A program made the translations under genes and the position numbers. A stretch of DNA of 64,000 nucleotides from Epiperipatus broadwayi. Taxonomy: Eukaryota; Onychophora; Udeonychophora; Euonychophora; Peripatidae. The DNA lies in NCBI GenBank assembly GCA_028023455.1, contig JAQFVV010006215.1:9939950-10003949 (forward strand). The letters run 5' to 3'. Below are positions 50,534-63,958 of the stretch, in pieces. The notes below the pieces were generated by a model. That model saw nothing but the letters and a program-made list of their open reading frames with translations, made no database searches and had not been told where the DNA came from. Every line of letters starts with the position of its first letter. Position 1 is the stretch's first letter.

Positions 50534-50989
50534 GTTGTAGTTCATGTGCATATATTAAAGAATGTGATTTAAGTTAAGAATAGTTTCTTTAACAAATAAT
50601 TTTCTATTATATTACAGTATCTACTCATGCACAAACTTTCTTATAGCACTTAGAATTTCAACATCTATTAAGTATATAAATAAAGAAATGCTTTTTTAAA
50701 GCTCTGCTTTTTTTTTTTCATATACCTATACTTATTTTGTTTTAGAATATTTAAAATCTTAAAATTTTGAGGTATCATATTTCATTTAAACTTTGAAATA
50801 AAATGTTAATCTTTATATATATATTTCAATACTCTCTTTTGATTTTAATAGAAATAAACATTAAGATTTAATAAATATTAACTTTTTATGATAAAAAATA
50901 AAAACATATTTTCCTTTTCCTCTCATAATTTTCTCTTTCATTAACATAGCCTAGTCTGATTAGATCTTTTAATTTTTCAAGTATTTCAG

Positions 50990-51840
50990 TTTGCCCTTAT
51001 AATTTTTTGTTCATTTCATTATTCTGATTTTTCAGCTCTTTGGCCATTTTTTTATTTTCTTCAGCTGCTTCTTTTTAAGAAAATAAATATCACATGATCA
51101 CCATTTTTATGCTTGCTCTTAACTATTATTAAAACAGGCAAAACTATAAAAATGGTGATCATGTGATGTTTATTGGCTTAAAACCAACCCTGTCTAATAG
51201 GATAGTGGTGGCTATAGTTATTAAAGAACCAAAGATACCAAAATGTATAGGTACTGAACTGAGTTCAGACCTATATGACTATATAAGCTGATGAACTTGG
51301 ATTGAAAATATTATAGTGTTTTCAATTTAAGTCTCATAGTTTTGTAGTTAAGTAGAGATAAAAGGTGGCTACTGGAAGGTTGCATCAGATCCCAAGATCT
51401 AGGTGCAGTACTCTCAGATCCAACACTCCTCACTGACAAAGGACACAAGCCAGAAACTAGTCTGGGATAGTGGATGAGTAGGCACTAGATGGGGATTTTA
51501 TGCACAAGCCTTCTGGCATCCATTGATTACTTGGCTTGCACTGAGTGGCAATACATATAGAGTTTTGCCTGCTTCTTTTTGATGGTTTTTCAATTCTTCA
51601 GCAATTTCTTTACTGGATTTTTAAGCTCTTTAGCCATTTTTTTTTACTTTCTTCAGTTTGTTTTTCAAACATTCTAGTTAACAGCACTATGCTATCATTA
51701 TTTTCTTGTTTGTTCATGATTTCACTCTTTTTGTTTTTATTTGGTTTTTATTACTGGGAACATTGTGAATTTCATTATTCTGAGCATACATTTTAGTTCT
51801 TTTTCTTGTAATCGTTTATGATTTCTAAAAAAAAAAAAAA
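50990..51840 (-). pseudogene. Gag- or ORF1-like coiled-coil remnant split by R1
   Basis: On the minus strand 51720-51571 reads EQENNDSIVLLTRMFEKQTE..., and 51087-50990 reads ENKKMAKELKNQNNEMNK. Both are charged coiled-coil sequence of the kind found at the start of the gag at 1494-2546. R1 separates the two halves and a 12 bp direct repeat marks the junctions. Family assignment is tentative. Confidence 0.4.
51077..51568 (+). mobile_element. R1 insertion with 12 bp target duplication
   Basis: A forward R1 unit (51147-51570) is preceded by an inverted piece of R1 head, spacer and tail (51088-51145). CTGCTTCTTTTT occurs at 51065-51076 and 51569-51580. The unit has a hammerhead-like segment at about 51426-51467 with CUGACAA (one core change), GAAAC, UA and GUC. 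Variable-length duplications and inverted partial copies are usual for Penelope-like elements. Confidence 0.7.
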
Positions 51841-53879
51841 TTTTTTTTTGATACCTTTTGGCTTTTACACTTTATTTTATTCACAATCTATTATTGCTTT
51901 ACTAATTTAGTTATTTCTTTAATTTATAAATGTATGCTAAATACGAGTTTCCGCCTGATTTTCCCCACCACATTTTTCTCTACACCATTTGCCTGAAGAT
52001 TTCTAACTTTTACCAATGCCTACCTGCACTTATTTATTTATTTATTTATTTTATCTACCACATATATATCTTTTTTTTCTATTTTAACAAAACTCAGCCC
52101 ACTTATCTTTCTTTCAATATATAAGATTATTATTATTAGTGCTGGCCATTCTTCCCCCTCTCTCATCTCCCATAAATTTATTTACTTTAATTATTACTTT
52201 TTTTTCTGTGAGCCAGTTATTTATATTACGTTTTTTTTTTTAAAAAAAAAATTAGAACGAATGTTCAAGCTTTCACGTTGGACGACATTTGAAATGGGAT
52301 TTACCTTCTTTATGATCTATTCTATGACTATTTTACTTATTATTTATTTTTTTATTTTATTAGCTCATATTAATCTTTAATATTTTATTTCTAAACCCCA
52401 TTATTCAAGCAGAGAAGGAAATATGATCAATACCTACATATTAACTATACTCCTGGTTAGACCGAGATTTAATAAAAAATTATTACATCAACAGTCACTT
52501 TTCCAGATGGAGGTGCACTATCCATGACTACAAGGACTATGACACATCTCATGGGCTTATTTATAATAGGTTTAAACCCTATAGGTGCCACCCAGCCTTA
52601 AACTGGACCCCATGAGATGACATTAATACACTTCAAGTGATTGGCCTATGGCTAGCTAGTAAAACATGAGATCAGCATAACACAGAATATTTAAATACGA
52701 TTATCTATTTATAAAGTGAGAAAAAGACACTTAAATCATGCCAATAATTTACAGTACATTTATTAAATAATAATAAAATCTAAGGACTATTTAAAACATA
52801 AAACAAAATATGAACCCTTATTCAAATTACCATAATTTTAAACAATCATGGCTTATTTAAATATAGTTAAAAGTTAACACTTATAAATGACATTTAAATT
52901 TCTATATAGAAATAAAATTTAAAAGTTCTATTAATGATGTCTAGACATATTTATCTAGGGTTGTTTTTATATAATATCTGGATTATCACCCCTGTTGCCT
53001 GATCCTGTCAGATTAATAGTGGGTCTATTGGTAGCTCGATACTTCCTCCTGGTTCAGTGTACTACTGCTAGGTTTGGTTTTATAGATTTAGTTCATGGCA
53101 GGTGAAAATTTTGGCAAAGGTGAGTCAGATATATATTACTGTATCTGGCTATTGGTGCTCAGGAGATGAGTGGTGAAAATGAACAAATACTCAGCTTTGG
53201 TCTAGCAACACATTTTTCTATCAGCCTAACTATATAAAGATTGTTTCATCTTGATGGAGTCAGTCATTTTTAGCTGGCTTATAGACTCTTTAGTCAACTA
53301 GCCTGGAAAGCTAACTGGCTTCCTTCTTTTGCTTCTTTGCTTTTTCTCCTGCTATTGTTTTTTTTCTCTCTTCTAATCCTGGATGTATTTGCTACATTTG
53401 TACTCTCTGACTCCATCTACTGCTTGAATTCCTACCCACAATATCAATTCATTTGATCTTTATTTTTTTAATTAGTATATTTTTATTTTTTTATCTTATA
53501 TTTTTGATTACACACAGAAATTAGTTAACTACTGTTAATCAATCAGTCTGAAATTTATGTCCAGAAACTGATTAATCTTGTACAAATTTGTTTTCAATTA
53601 CAGTATATGTTAAATTTTGATAAACAAAACAAAAGAAAGATAAGTTATAATTAGTATTTTAACTTAATCCCCAAGATTTTTACTTTTTATTTTTATTTTT
53701 ACCTTTTTTCGAACAATAAAATATTGAAATATATTTTTATTTTTAATTAATAATATCATGTAACTCATATAAATATATATACATACATATACTTATTCAC
53801 CATATATATATATATATACACACATTGTTACAATATATATTTTCTTCTGTTTTATTTATTACTTTAATATTTTTTATTT
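51841..53879. other. Mixed region, repeats suspected, no gene
   Basis: 51930-52260 and 52985-53450 are less A+T rich and pyrimidine-rich in places, probably retroelement remains. Near 52548-52620 TCTCATGGG and CCCCATGAGA form a loose inverted pair. I cannot assign a family. Confidence 0.3.
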
Positions 53880-54600
53880 TTTTATTTATAACTTTATTTA
53901 TATTTGTTGCTATAATATTATTATACATTTTTTTGTATATACTTATCTATAATTTCTATTGCATTGTTTTTATTTTTAATATCATTTTTGTTTTCTATTG
54001 ATTTTATATTATCTTTTATAATCTTTTTTATTATTCTTTATTTATTAAATCTATTTGTTTTTTGCATTCTTCTGAATTTGAACAATATTTTTAGCTCTAT
54101 ATACTCTAGAATTTATATTATTGTTTTTGTATTTTTTATCTGTACTTATTTAGGATGAAAATATAATTAAAATAGATAAAAATATACAATTTATAATACG
54201 AAAATGGAATATAATAGCTTAGTTAGATATATTAATTATTAAATCAAATATTAATGATAAGTGTAATATAGAAACATTTATATATAAAACGTAATATAAA
54301 TAATAGTATCACAAATTGGAATTTAAACAAATAAAAAAATATAAAATCAGTAGTATAAATTGAATAATGTGTAGAGGTAATAATTATTCTTTAAATTCAG
54401 AAGAATACAAAAAAAAAAGTAAATTTAATAATAAATGAATTAAAAAGTAATATTTTTTTAAATAAAGATTAATAAATGATAATATAAAATCAATAGAAAA
54501 CAAAATAAATTATATTAAAAATAAAAAAGCTACATTAGAAAATTAAATATTTAAAAATAAAAATCTATAATAATATAGCAACAAATAAATAACATTATTA
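53880..54600. repeat. Large AT-rich inverted repeat
   Basis: Centre near 54240. Matching pairs: TTGTTGCTATAATATTATTA (53903) with its complement at about 54569; TTTCTATTGATTTTATATTA (53993) with complement at 54477-54498; ATTCTTCTGAATTT (54066) with complement at 54392. Outer parts become too AT-rich to align by eye. The hydrophobic open frames here are by-products. Confidence 0.7.
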
Positions 54601-55167
<567 letters not shown>

Positions 55168-55274
55168 CAGAGCAAAACTCTCCATACAGTATTACCACCT
55201 GTGCTAAACAGAGTAATCAATGGATGCCAGAAGGCTTGTACATAAAATCCCTATCCAATGCCTACTCATCCAAT

Positions 55275-55318
55275 ATCCCCAGACTAGTTTCTGGATTGTG
55301 GCCTTCATCGGTGAGGAG
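55275..55318 (-). ncRNA. Hammerhead-like segment, R1 unit 1
   Basis: CCGAUGA replaces CUGAUGA (one core change); GAAAC, UA, GUC and the six-pair stem I are kept. Confidence 0.45.
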
Positions 55319-55730
55319 CTTAGGATCTGAGAGCACTGCATCTAGATCTTAGGATCTAATGCAACCCTCTAGCAACCACCTTTTATCTCTACTTAACTAC
55401 AAAACTATGAGAATGAAATTGAAAACACAAAAAATATTTTCAATCTAAGCTCAATAGCTTATATAGTCATATGGGTCTGAACTCAGTTCAGCACCCATAC
55501 ATTTTGGTGTCTTTGGCTCTTTTACAACCATAGCCACCACTATCCTATTAGGCAGGATTGGTGTTAAACCATTAAGCATCACATCATCACATTTCCTATA
55601 CTAGCACATTAATTGTTGATAAACAGAGCAAAACTCTCCATACAGTATTGCCACCTGTGGTAAACAGAGTAATCAATGGATGCCAGAAGGCTTGTCCATA
55701 AAATCCCTATCCAATGCCTACTCATCCAAT

Positions 55731-55774
55731 ATCCCCAGACTAGTTTCTGACTTGTGGCCTTCGTCAGTGAGAAG
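55731..55774 (-). ncRNA. Hammerhead-like segment, R1 unit 2 (core intact)
   Basis: Minus strand in order: stem I strand CUUCUCA, core CUGACGA, an extra A, stem II GGC-CACAA-GUC, an extra A, core GAAA, stem III C-UA-G, triplet GUC, stem I strand UGGGGAU. Stem I forms six pairs including two G-U. Every invariant core base is present; cleavage would fall after the C at 55738. The weak point is stem II, where the pair closing the core is A-A instead of G-C. Confidence 0.55.
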
Positions 55775-56348
55775 CTTTGGATCTGAGAGCACTGCATTTA
55801 GATCTTAGGATCTAATGCAACCCTCTAGCAACCACCTTTTATCTTTACTTAACTACAAAACTATGAGAATGAAATTGAAAACACAAAAAATATTTTCAAT
55901 CTAAGCTCAATAGCTTATATAGTCATATGGGTCTGAACTCAGTTCAGCACCCATACATTTTGGTGTCTTTGGCTCTTTTACAACCATAGCCATCACTATC
56001 CTATTAGGCAGGATTAGTGTTAAACCATTAAGCATCACATGATCACATCAACAATTAATGTGCTAGTATAAGGAATGTGATCATGTGATGCTTAATGGTT
56101 TAACACCAATCCTGCCTAATAGGATAGTGGTGGCTATGGTTGTAAAAGAGCCAAAGACACCAAAATGTATGGGTGCTGAACTGAGTTCAGACCCATATGA
56201 CTATATAAGCTATTGAGCTTAGATTGAAAATATTTTTTGTGTTTTCAATTTCATTCTCATAGTTTTGTAGTTAAGTAGAGACAAAAGGTGGTTGCTAGAG
56301 GGTTGCATTAGATCCTAAGATCTAGATGCAGTGCTCTCAGATCCAAAG

Positions 56349-56392
56349 CTCCTCACTGATAAAGGCCACAAGCCAGAAACTAGTCTGGGGAT
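56349..56392 (+). ncRNA. Hammerhead-like segment, R1 unit 3
   Basis: CUGAUAA (core G8 changed), stem II GGC-CACAA-GCC, GAAAC-UA-GUC, stem I CUCCUCA with UGGGGAU. Confidence 0.45.
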
Positions 56393-56798
56393 ATTGGATG
56401 AGTAGGCATTGGATAAGGATTTTATGCACAAGCCTTCTGGCATCCATTGATTACTCTGTTTAGCACAGGTGGGAATACTGTATGGAGAGTTTTGCTCTGT
56501 TTATCAACAATTAATGTGCTAGTATAGGAAATGTGATCATGTGATGCTTAATGGTTTAACATCAATCCTGCCTAATAGGATAGTGGTGGCTATGGTTGTA
56601 AAAGAGCCAAAGACACCAAAATGTATGGGTGCTGAACTGAGTTCAGACCCATATGACTATATAAGCTATTGAGCTTAGATATTTTTTTGTGTTTTCAATT
56701 TCATTCTCATCATTTTGTAGTTAAGTAGAGATAAAAGGTGGTTGATAGAGGGTTGCATTAGATCCTAAGATCTAGATGCAGTGCTCTCAGATCCAAAG

Positions 56799-56842
56799 CT
56801 CCTCACTGACGAAGGCCACAAACCAGAAACTAGTCTGGGGAT
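56799..56842 (+). ncRNA. Hammerhead-like segment, R1 unit 4 (core intact)
   Basis: CUGACGA at 56806-56812, GAAA at 56826-56829 and GUC at 56833-56835 are intact; stem I is CUCCUCA with UGGGGAU. Stem II has one C-A mismatch plus the A-A closing mismatch. Confidence 0.5.
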
Positions 56843-56995
56843 ATTGGATGAGTAGGCATTGGATAGGGATTTTATGCACAAGCCTTCTGGCATCCATTGA
56901 TTACTCTGTTTAGCACAAGTGGCAATTCTGTATGGAGAGTTTTGCTCTGTTTATCAACAATTAATGTGCTAGTATAGGAAATGTGATCATGTGAT

Positions 56996-57270
<275 letters not shown>

Positions 57271-57764
57271 ATAATAATAATATATAACATGCTATACCCA
57301 AATCAACCAGCTGATAACCTCTCCCCAATGCTAACAATTAACAACAGATAATTGCTTTACCAATTTAAGAAATGGTCATTGGAGTACAAATTCTTCAACA
57401 CCTATATGCTCTGCCCACCTCCCACTTTCTCCAATGTCACAGACTATATACCAACAATGGCCCCTTCTGCAGCTTGTGCTATAGGTAGGAGGAAATACAT
57501 TTCCTTTTCCTCCACAATTGTCAAACTCTAGCACTGATAAGAGAGATCATGTTGAACACATATAGGCAAAACAGGATACATTCAATAGCATCAATGAAAA
57601 CTTCCATTAAGTTTTCACATCTGCTATCTACGTAGCTACCTTCCATCTTTATATATTTTGGTGTATGAGATGTACTTTATGCCTTCGTAACAACCCTAAA
57701 TGCCATCCAGTTACATTTTTCAATAATCTTGAGCAGATAAAAACCTGAGACTGCAAGATTGCAC
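57271..57764. other. Less AT-rich segment, unidentified
   Basis: Stretches such as CTGCCCACCTCCCACTTTC stand out in composition. No coding frame or repeat family recognised. Confidence 0.3.
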
Positions 57765-57924
57765 ATCCAGACATTTTTATAGCTACATGGTCCTCTTAAA
57801 ATCCTGGTCGATATTCTAACCTCCTGCGATAATACCATAAATCCATCCAGACATTTTTATAGCTACATGGTCCTCTTAAAATCCTGGTCGATATTCTAAC
57901 CTCCTGCGATAATACCATAAATCC
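57765..57924 (+). repeat. 80 bp exact tandem duplication
   Basis: ATCCAGACATTTTTATAGC begins at 57765 and again at 57845, and the two 80 bp units are identical throughout as far as I can read. Such identity means a very recent event or an assembly artefact. Confidence 0.9.
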
Positions 57925-57958
57925 AGCTCATTCATTGAACTTAAAGATTAGATCACAC

Positions 57959-57993
<35 letters not shown>

Positions 57994-57995
57994 AC

Positions 57996-58027
<32 letters not shown>
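57959..58027 (+). repeat. Two (TA)n runs separated by GTGACC
   Basis: (TA)n, then GTGACCTG, then (TA)n, then GTGACC: the microsatellite itself has been duplicated with its edge. Confidence 0.85.
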
Positions 58028-58030
<3 letters not shown>

Positions 58031-58720
58031 GACCTTTTATTTAGGTCCCTATAGTTAATAATTCCAAAATTTTAAATGATAATATATTTGGCATTAAAAT
58101 CTTAATGAGTGTTTTTCAATAAAGATTGTTTTGAATGCGCACTGGGAAATTTGCTTTAGTAGAGATGAGATTTCAAACCCAGTCTAGGCTTTGAAACTAG
58201 AAATAAAACAACAATTTAAAAATATTGTTATTAATTGAGAGATAAATATATTGCTATTTTATTGTTGTTGAATAGCAATAATAAAATAAGTAAACAATTA
58301 AATCAAATTTATAAATCTTGTAAAATAAATCATTACAGTAAATTACTTTAGCATATTTTTTATGTAGTATATCTAAATCTGTCTTAAATAATAATGGATA
58401 GTTATTATAAATGAAGCCAGAGGGGTTAATACTAATTATGCATACCAAAATTATTGGCCAATTCACTCCCAGAATGCATTATAATAAAAGCTATATATGT
58501 TCTAACCCAGCTGTAGGGGGGGTTGACTAATTAAGAAAAACAAGAACTAAGCAACCACAGAATTCAAGTCTGATCTAAAATAAGGGAAAAAAAACCAAAT
58601 ATTAGAAAATTCTGAAATCTAATTGAATGAAATTATAAGATCTTGCTATCTACAAATGTGGGAATAGAAAGTCTAAAAACCTTGCAGTCATTTAAACACC
58701 ATTCTTTTATTGATTGATAG
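58028..58720. other. AT-rich, no gene recognised
   Basis: A minus-strand open frame at 58254-58466 has no motif. No box or repeat that I can name. Confidence 0.3.
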
Positions 58721-58815
58721 TTCTAAGAAGTTATACAGAAGGAGGAATGGAAACCTTATGCATCCTAACTGTCTCTCATAAATCTTATTTTAAACCCAGG
58801 AAAATTCAAGAGGAA
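58721..58815 (+). CDS. Candidate internal exon of an unrecognised plus-strand gene
   Basis: Acceptor CTTTTATTGATTGATAG, then 2 bases closing a codon and 31 open codons, then donor GAGGAA|GTAAGC. The peptide LRSYTEGGMETLCILTVSHK continues SYFKPRKIQEE. Composition is clearly less A+T rich than the flanks. It ends in phase 0, which fits the candidate last exon at 59751. Family not recognised. Confidence 0.45.
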
Positions 58816-59750
58816 GTAAGCGTTTGCTTTTACTTTATTTATAAATGTAAACTTTTATCTTTAAAAATAACGCCGAATTATTTATTTATAAACTAAGAAG
58901 TTGATAGCGTTTGAATTTCGCGCCTTTCTTATTATCTAGCAGAACGATATTAAGTGCTTGTAAATTAAAATAAAAAAAATAAAATAATGATTTGAAATAA
59001 TATTAAAAACAAGTGTTATATATAATATATATAGTAAATAAATTTAAAAGTCATTTTGAATCATCTAATTTTTAATAAAGTAAACATGAAAATATTTGTT
59101 TGATTTTATTCTCTATTGTCTGCTAAATTTTATCGCGGGAACCGATGTAATGATAAAAATAATCAATTAATTAAAATGCTAAAAATGTCATAATGATAAT
59201 TGAAAAAATTCCTTCTAATATTGAGAATCACATCATACTTTGCCAATAAGAATGGAATGAAATAAATATTTATTTTAAAGTTATATTGAGAAATGTACGT
59301 CATTATAATAATGTTTTACAATATTAGAATATATTCCAACTGTTTAAACATTGCTACACATATATGTATTACTGTGCAGGGAATAATAAAATTAACAAAG
59401 AGTTTTAAAAGAAAAGGAAAGATAAATATGCTAAGTGTAATAAAATTCCACTAATTTTTCAAGGAAATATTATCTTGATTTTAAATGTAATAAATGATTC
59501 TTGTTATACTTCATTTGAAACGCTTACAGAATAAATCAATAAAGATTTTAAAAAGTTTGTTTTGAAGAATACAATAGCTCAAAGAATTATTCAGGAAATT
59601 TTCTATAGAAAAGTAGATAAACTTATCTTTTAAGTCTGCTACAACTGGAAGTATGATTTTTCATCGCTCTGTTAATTATCGATACTAAAACTATCAAGTA
59701 ATTTTTGCTTTTGGATAAGTGTTAAATATTGCTCATTCCACACCCAACAG

Positions 59751-59858
59751 GAGAATAAAAAAATATATGCGTTATCTGGAATGTTTGCTAATCACAATAA
59801 TAATTCTTATTTTAACTTACCACAATGGAATAACTTTGATGAAGAGGATAAAATTTAA
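59751..59858 (+). CDS. Candidate last exon of the same unrecognised gene
   Basis: Acceptor TTGCTCATTCCACACCCAACAG, then 35 codons and TAA. The peptide ENKKIYALSGMFANHNNNSY continues FNLPQWNNFDEEDKI. It has Trp, Pro and clustered acidic residues unlike random AT-rich translation. The exon starts in phase 0, as required. AATAAA occurs about 110 bp downstream (near 59968). The frame also stays open upstream of the acceptor to about 59687, so a longer exon is possible. Confidence 0.45.
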   Translation, partial: ENKKIYALSGMFANHNNNSYFNLPQWNNFDEEDKI

Positions 59859-62800
59859 TGGATAAAAGTGTACTTTGCTGTGTTATATATATTACTTCCT
59901 TAATGTGTTGTTTGGAAATTTTGTTTATAAAACATAAATGTTTTGGGTTTGGCATAAAAAATAAATATATGTATTGGGTTAAAAAAAAATGTGTAAAATA
60001 TACACATCTATTTTATGTATATTTTTTTTTAGTTAAGGGAAAACCAGAAAATAGATATATATCGTTTATCTAGAGAGTGATAAAATATTTACTTCTCTCA
60101 TATTTTGAAACCAATTATAATGTATATTATTAAAGAGGTGAATATGCAAACATTTTTATCAAATATATACTGTATACTAGAATGACTAAATTATTTTCTT
60201 ATATAAAGAAAATTTGATATAAACTTTTTTTCATTTCGTAATTTTCTATAGAAATGAACTTGTCCACTTTGAATACAAATATACAGGTTTGATCTTTATG
60301 CTTACATACATAGTGCTCTCTCTAACAAAAGGACAGTTATCATTTTAAATGATAAATGATCATTTGACATATATATTTTGGTTTGGCTGTTGATACATTA
60401 ATGGTTTTACATTATAAAATGGAATATGTAGATTTTCACTGTTATTGTTGGTATTGTTTTATCTTGCTATGATATTGAGAATGACTAGTGACAGTTTTTA
60501 GTTAATAGGATGTTCCAATTGAATGGCATCCAATATATTAATATTTATATGGAGCATAGGCTGATGGAGTCACCTATTGCTGATTTCATGAGAGGAAAAT
60601 TGGGAGAGGCTAAGTACTAATTAATGCTTATAAGCATAAGTAGTCCTAAAGAAAGGATATCCATGGTTTGAATTCTATTTTTTTCATGATAAGGCAAAGC
60701 CCACACACGTACGTATACCCATAGAGAGGTATAGAATTAGCCATATATTATTATACAACTGTCATGTTATTTTTATAAAGCCTCCCTTTTTAGTGTTAAA
60801 TTCCTCATGATGATATAGTTAGTTTTTCCACCGTGTATGATGAAGTATAATAGGTCCAAATCATATAGCAAGTATAAAAATAATGTTAAAGTTAGGAACA
60901 CTGATCTAGCATAGTGTTATCTTAATTGAAATTGTGTTTATAATATTGTGGGATCATCATCTTTTTTAGACAGACCAAACCAAATCTTATTAATGATTGT
61001 AGAAAATATTAGATGTAAAAGTAAGAGATGCACATTGGCAGTGTGAATTCACCTTCATCAAATAATGATGTGACAATAGAATTGTAAGATCAGTTACGTA
61101 TTCAAGGTTTGAGCTGTGGACATAGGTAATGCTTAATGAGATCTATGTGTATTTTACTTTTAATGTCTAGTCTTCATTTAATGCATTAAACTTATTCATT
61201 TCAAATTTAAATAACTTAGTAATTGCACAGAATATGATAATTGCCCTTATCATATTCTGATAAAAGAAAGGGTTTTATGAGAATGCAATACTTTTAAAAA
61301 ATTTTCTGAATTCTAAATTTATACTTGGTGCATATCCTAAAGTTCTAAGTATACTGCTAGTTATAAATTTAAGTGCTAGTCAGCTTAAATAAGTTTTAGT
61401 ATCTTATTCTTAAAAATATGCCAAAGAGTAACAAATGATATTTGGAATATTTTCTAAGCAGGTTGTATCATTTGCTGAGTATATGGTCAAGGGGATACTA
61501 AGTATTTGTCCCATCCATAAATTATTTTAATATATTAGTTTTATTTCATGCCATATCTGTGAATTAAAAAAAAATTTGTACATATTGTAAATAAAGTTTG
61601 TTGTGTTTAAAATTTTATTTAGTTGCATGTAATCTTATTGCTAATTACCACATATATATACTATTATTGTTATTGCTATCAACCTATCAGAAGATTATAA
61701 ATTGAAATCATCATCAATCAATATAGCACTATTCACTATATTGTGCTATATCATAATAATGTTGGTAAGCCTTATAATTTATTGGTACATCTAATGCATC
61801 ATCACACAATAATCAAAATGTTAATAACTTAGAGTACAGATTATTTTAAGTAATAGATTAAAAGATAACTATAATATTGATTTGATTGATTTAGTTAAAT
61901 CCACAGAGCTATCATTCACTGATCTTAATCACATGGTTTATAATTATTTAAGAAAAGGAATTTGATAAGTTATTGTATTTATTTATTAAAAAGTCATTCC
62001 CAGTCATAAATTTTAAAGTTTAGGTTAGTTATAAAGTTTATGTGTAACTGCTAAATATAGTTCTTAATTTGAGTTTATATTGAGAGCTGTTATGTGCATT
62101 ATGTTTGGGTAGTGGTAAAATCCCTCTTACTGACCCAAATATATGTTGTATAACAATTTATAGTGTTTGAACCCTGAGAAGAATTAGTTGTTAAATTTCA
62201 AGATAGAATTTAAATTTGTAATGAAATTTATATTTAGTCAATTGTTATAGTTAGACTTGAAATAGATTACTTTCACTGTTTTATGAAAGTCAACTAAGCT
62301 TTACGATGCAAATTATTTTTTTTTTTTTTGGTATAAAATGTATAGTTTGTTTTAACTTCATGATAAATATTCTGGTTGTGTCAAGCTTGAAATCCCTATT
62401 TGTATTTAGCTTATCTTTTTACCATTTAATCTCATATTAGTTTATAGTTTAAGATTTCAGTCTCCATCATCAACATTGTTCTTCAATTTCACCTTGATCG
62501 TTCTTTTAGTTATTCATTCTCATTTGACATTAATTCATTATCATAATTGATTAATCATACATTAACTTTTATTCTTTTATCATCTCAACTATTCATTAAC
62601 TCTTATTCTATCATTATCTCAATCATTCCTGATTCTCTTACATCTTTCTCTTCATTCTTAGACTCATTTCATTCCACTATTTAATTATTACTTCTTTCCA
62701 TCATCTATTTAGTCATTTACATCATAATTTACTTATTATTTCATTTATAGGTTTAATTTTGTAATCATTCGAGAGATATAATTATTAGTTATTTATTAGT

Positions 62801-63146
62801 TTGCTGAATATCAAATTTAACTCATCTCATTTTATTTGTGTGGATTCAGGGCTGGTTTGACCAGAAGTTTTTATCTTTATTAGTAGCCTTGTGATCTTTA
62901 GATAGACAGTTTCATGCTAGTTTTATTAAATCCATGAATCATTTCATTAGTTTACATTTTCATGTCTTTATGCTCATATTCTTGATAATAAGAGTATGAT
63001 AAGTTGCATAAGAGAATTTAATCACTAAAATGTGTGGTATGAGTCGCTGGCGACCAGTTAGATCCAGAAGCTAGATTACAGTTGTGATTATGATGCTTAA
63101 AATGTGTGGTATGATTCATTTATATCACAGTGATCTGGGAGAAGGT
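59859..63146. other. AT-rich region, no gene recognised
   Basis: Contains degraded SINE-like box B motifs (GTGTTTGAACCC near 62165, TGGTTTGAATTC near 60667) and a TCAT-rich simple stretch at about 62500-62750. The open frame 59858-60073 is not supported. Confidence 0.35.
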
Positions 63147-63147
63147 T

Positions 63148-63189
<42 letters not shown>
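63147..63189 (+). repeat. (AT)n microsatellite
   Basis: Uninterrupted AT repeat; a CAG/CAA-rich stretch follows at 63260-63320. Confidence 0.95.
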
Positions 63190-63190
<1 letters not shown>

Positions 63191-63707
63191 TACGAATGTA
63201 ACCTTTGTTTACTAAACAAAGTTGTCTTTGAAACATCATCATCATTATATAACAATAAAAACAGCAGTAGCAATAACAATAACAGCAGCAGCAATAATAG
63301 CCACAACAACAACAATAATAATATCACCATAGCAAACATTGGTCTTATCTGCATGATACTTAAAAGTTTTCCAGTTTTAAAACTTTAAATTTCACTCAAT
63401 GCCTTCATCATTAAATGTAATTTCTATATCTCATTAAAGAAAAAATATAAAACTAGTTATATATATATACTTTTTAGAAGTTTATGTGTGTGAATATAAA
63501 ATCAAATCAATATTAATAATTTTTATTGATCATGAAAAGGACATTAAGATGGCTGCCAACCATTCTCATGTTAATGCGGTTGGAATCAAAATAAGTTCAA
63601 CAATTACTTCATTTGTTTTTTTTAATTTATTAACAAAGTTTAGATAGTTTCATGATGCTGTTTTCATACATGGCATACTGCATAGCTTATTGCAAAAGTT
63701 CATAAGA

Positions 63708-63958
63708 TCAAACACTTGGTAGATCAATTCTGGACCAAGTCTCTTTGTGTAACCATTCTGGTGCAAGCAGCCGGTCCCTGGCACATATGCTCTTGACAAG
63801 ACCTATGAAGATCTCTATGACTGAAGAGCCTGAATGACCAAAAACACCTTCACATCTGGTCAACCAGACTGCAAAGGTAAGGAAGACAGAGAATTTGAGA
63901 ACAATTAATTCAGTTGAGGCTGAAAAGAACACTTTGTACCAACATTGCCAAAAGCAAT
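63708..63958 (-). other. GC-richer open segment at the right edge, unidentified
   Basis: On the minus strand about 80 codons are open. The most protein-like part includes GHSGSSVIEIFIGLVKSICA and RLLAPEWLHKETWSRIDLPS, ending at a stop. A good acceptor (TCCTTACCTTTGCAG, near 63875) precedes the conserved-looking part, so it could be a last exon. It could also be part of a dispersed repeat, since composition changes sharply at about 63700 and the window ends close by. Confidence 0.35.
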
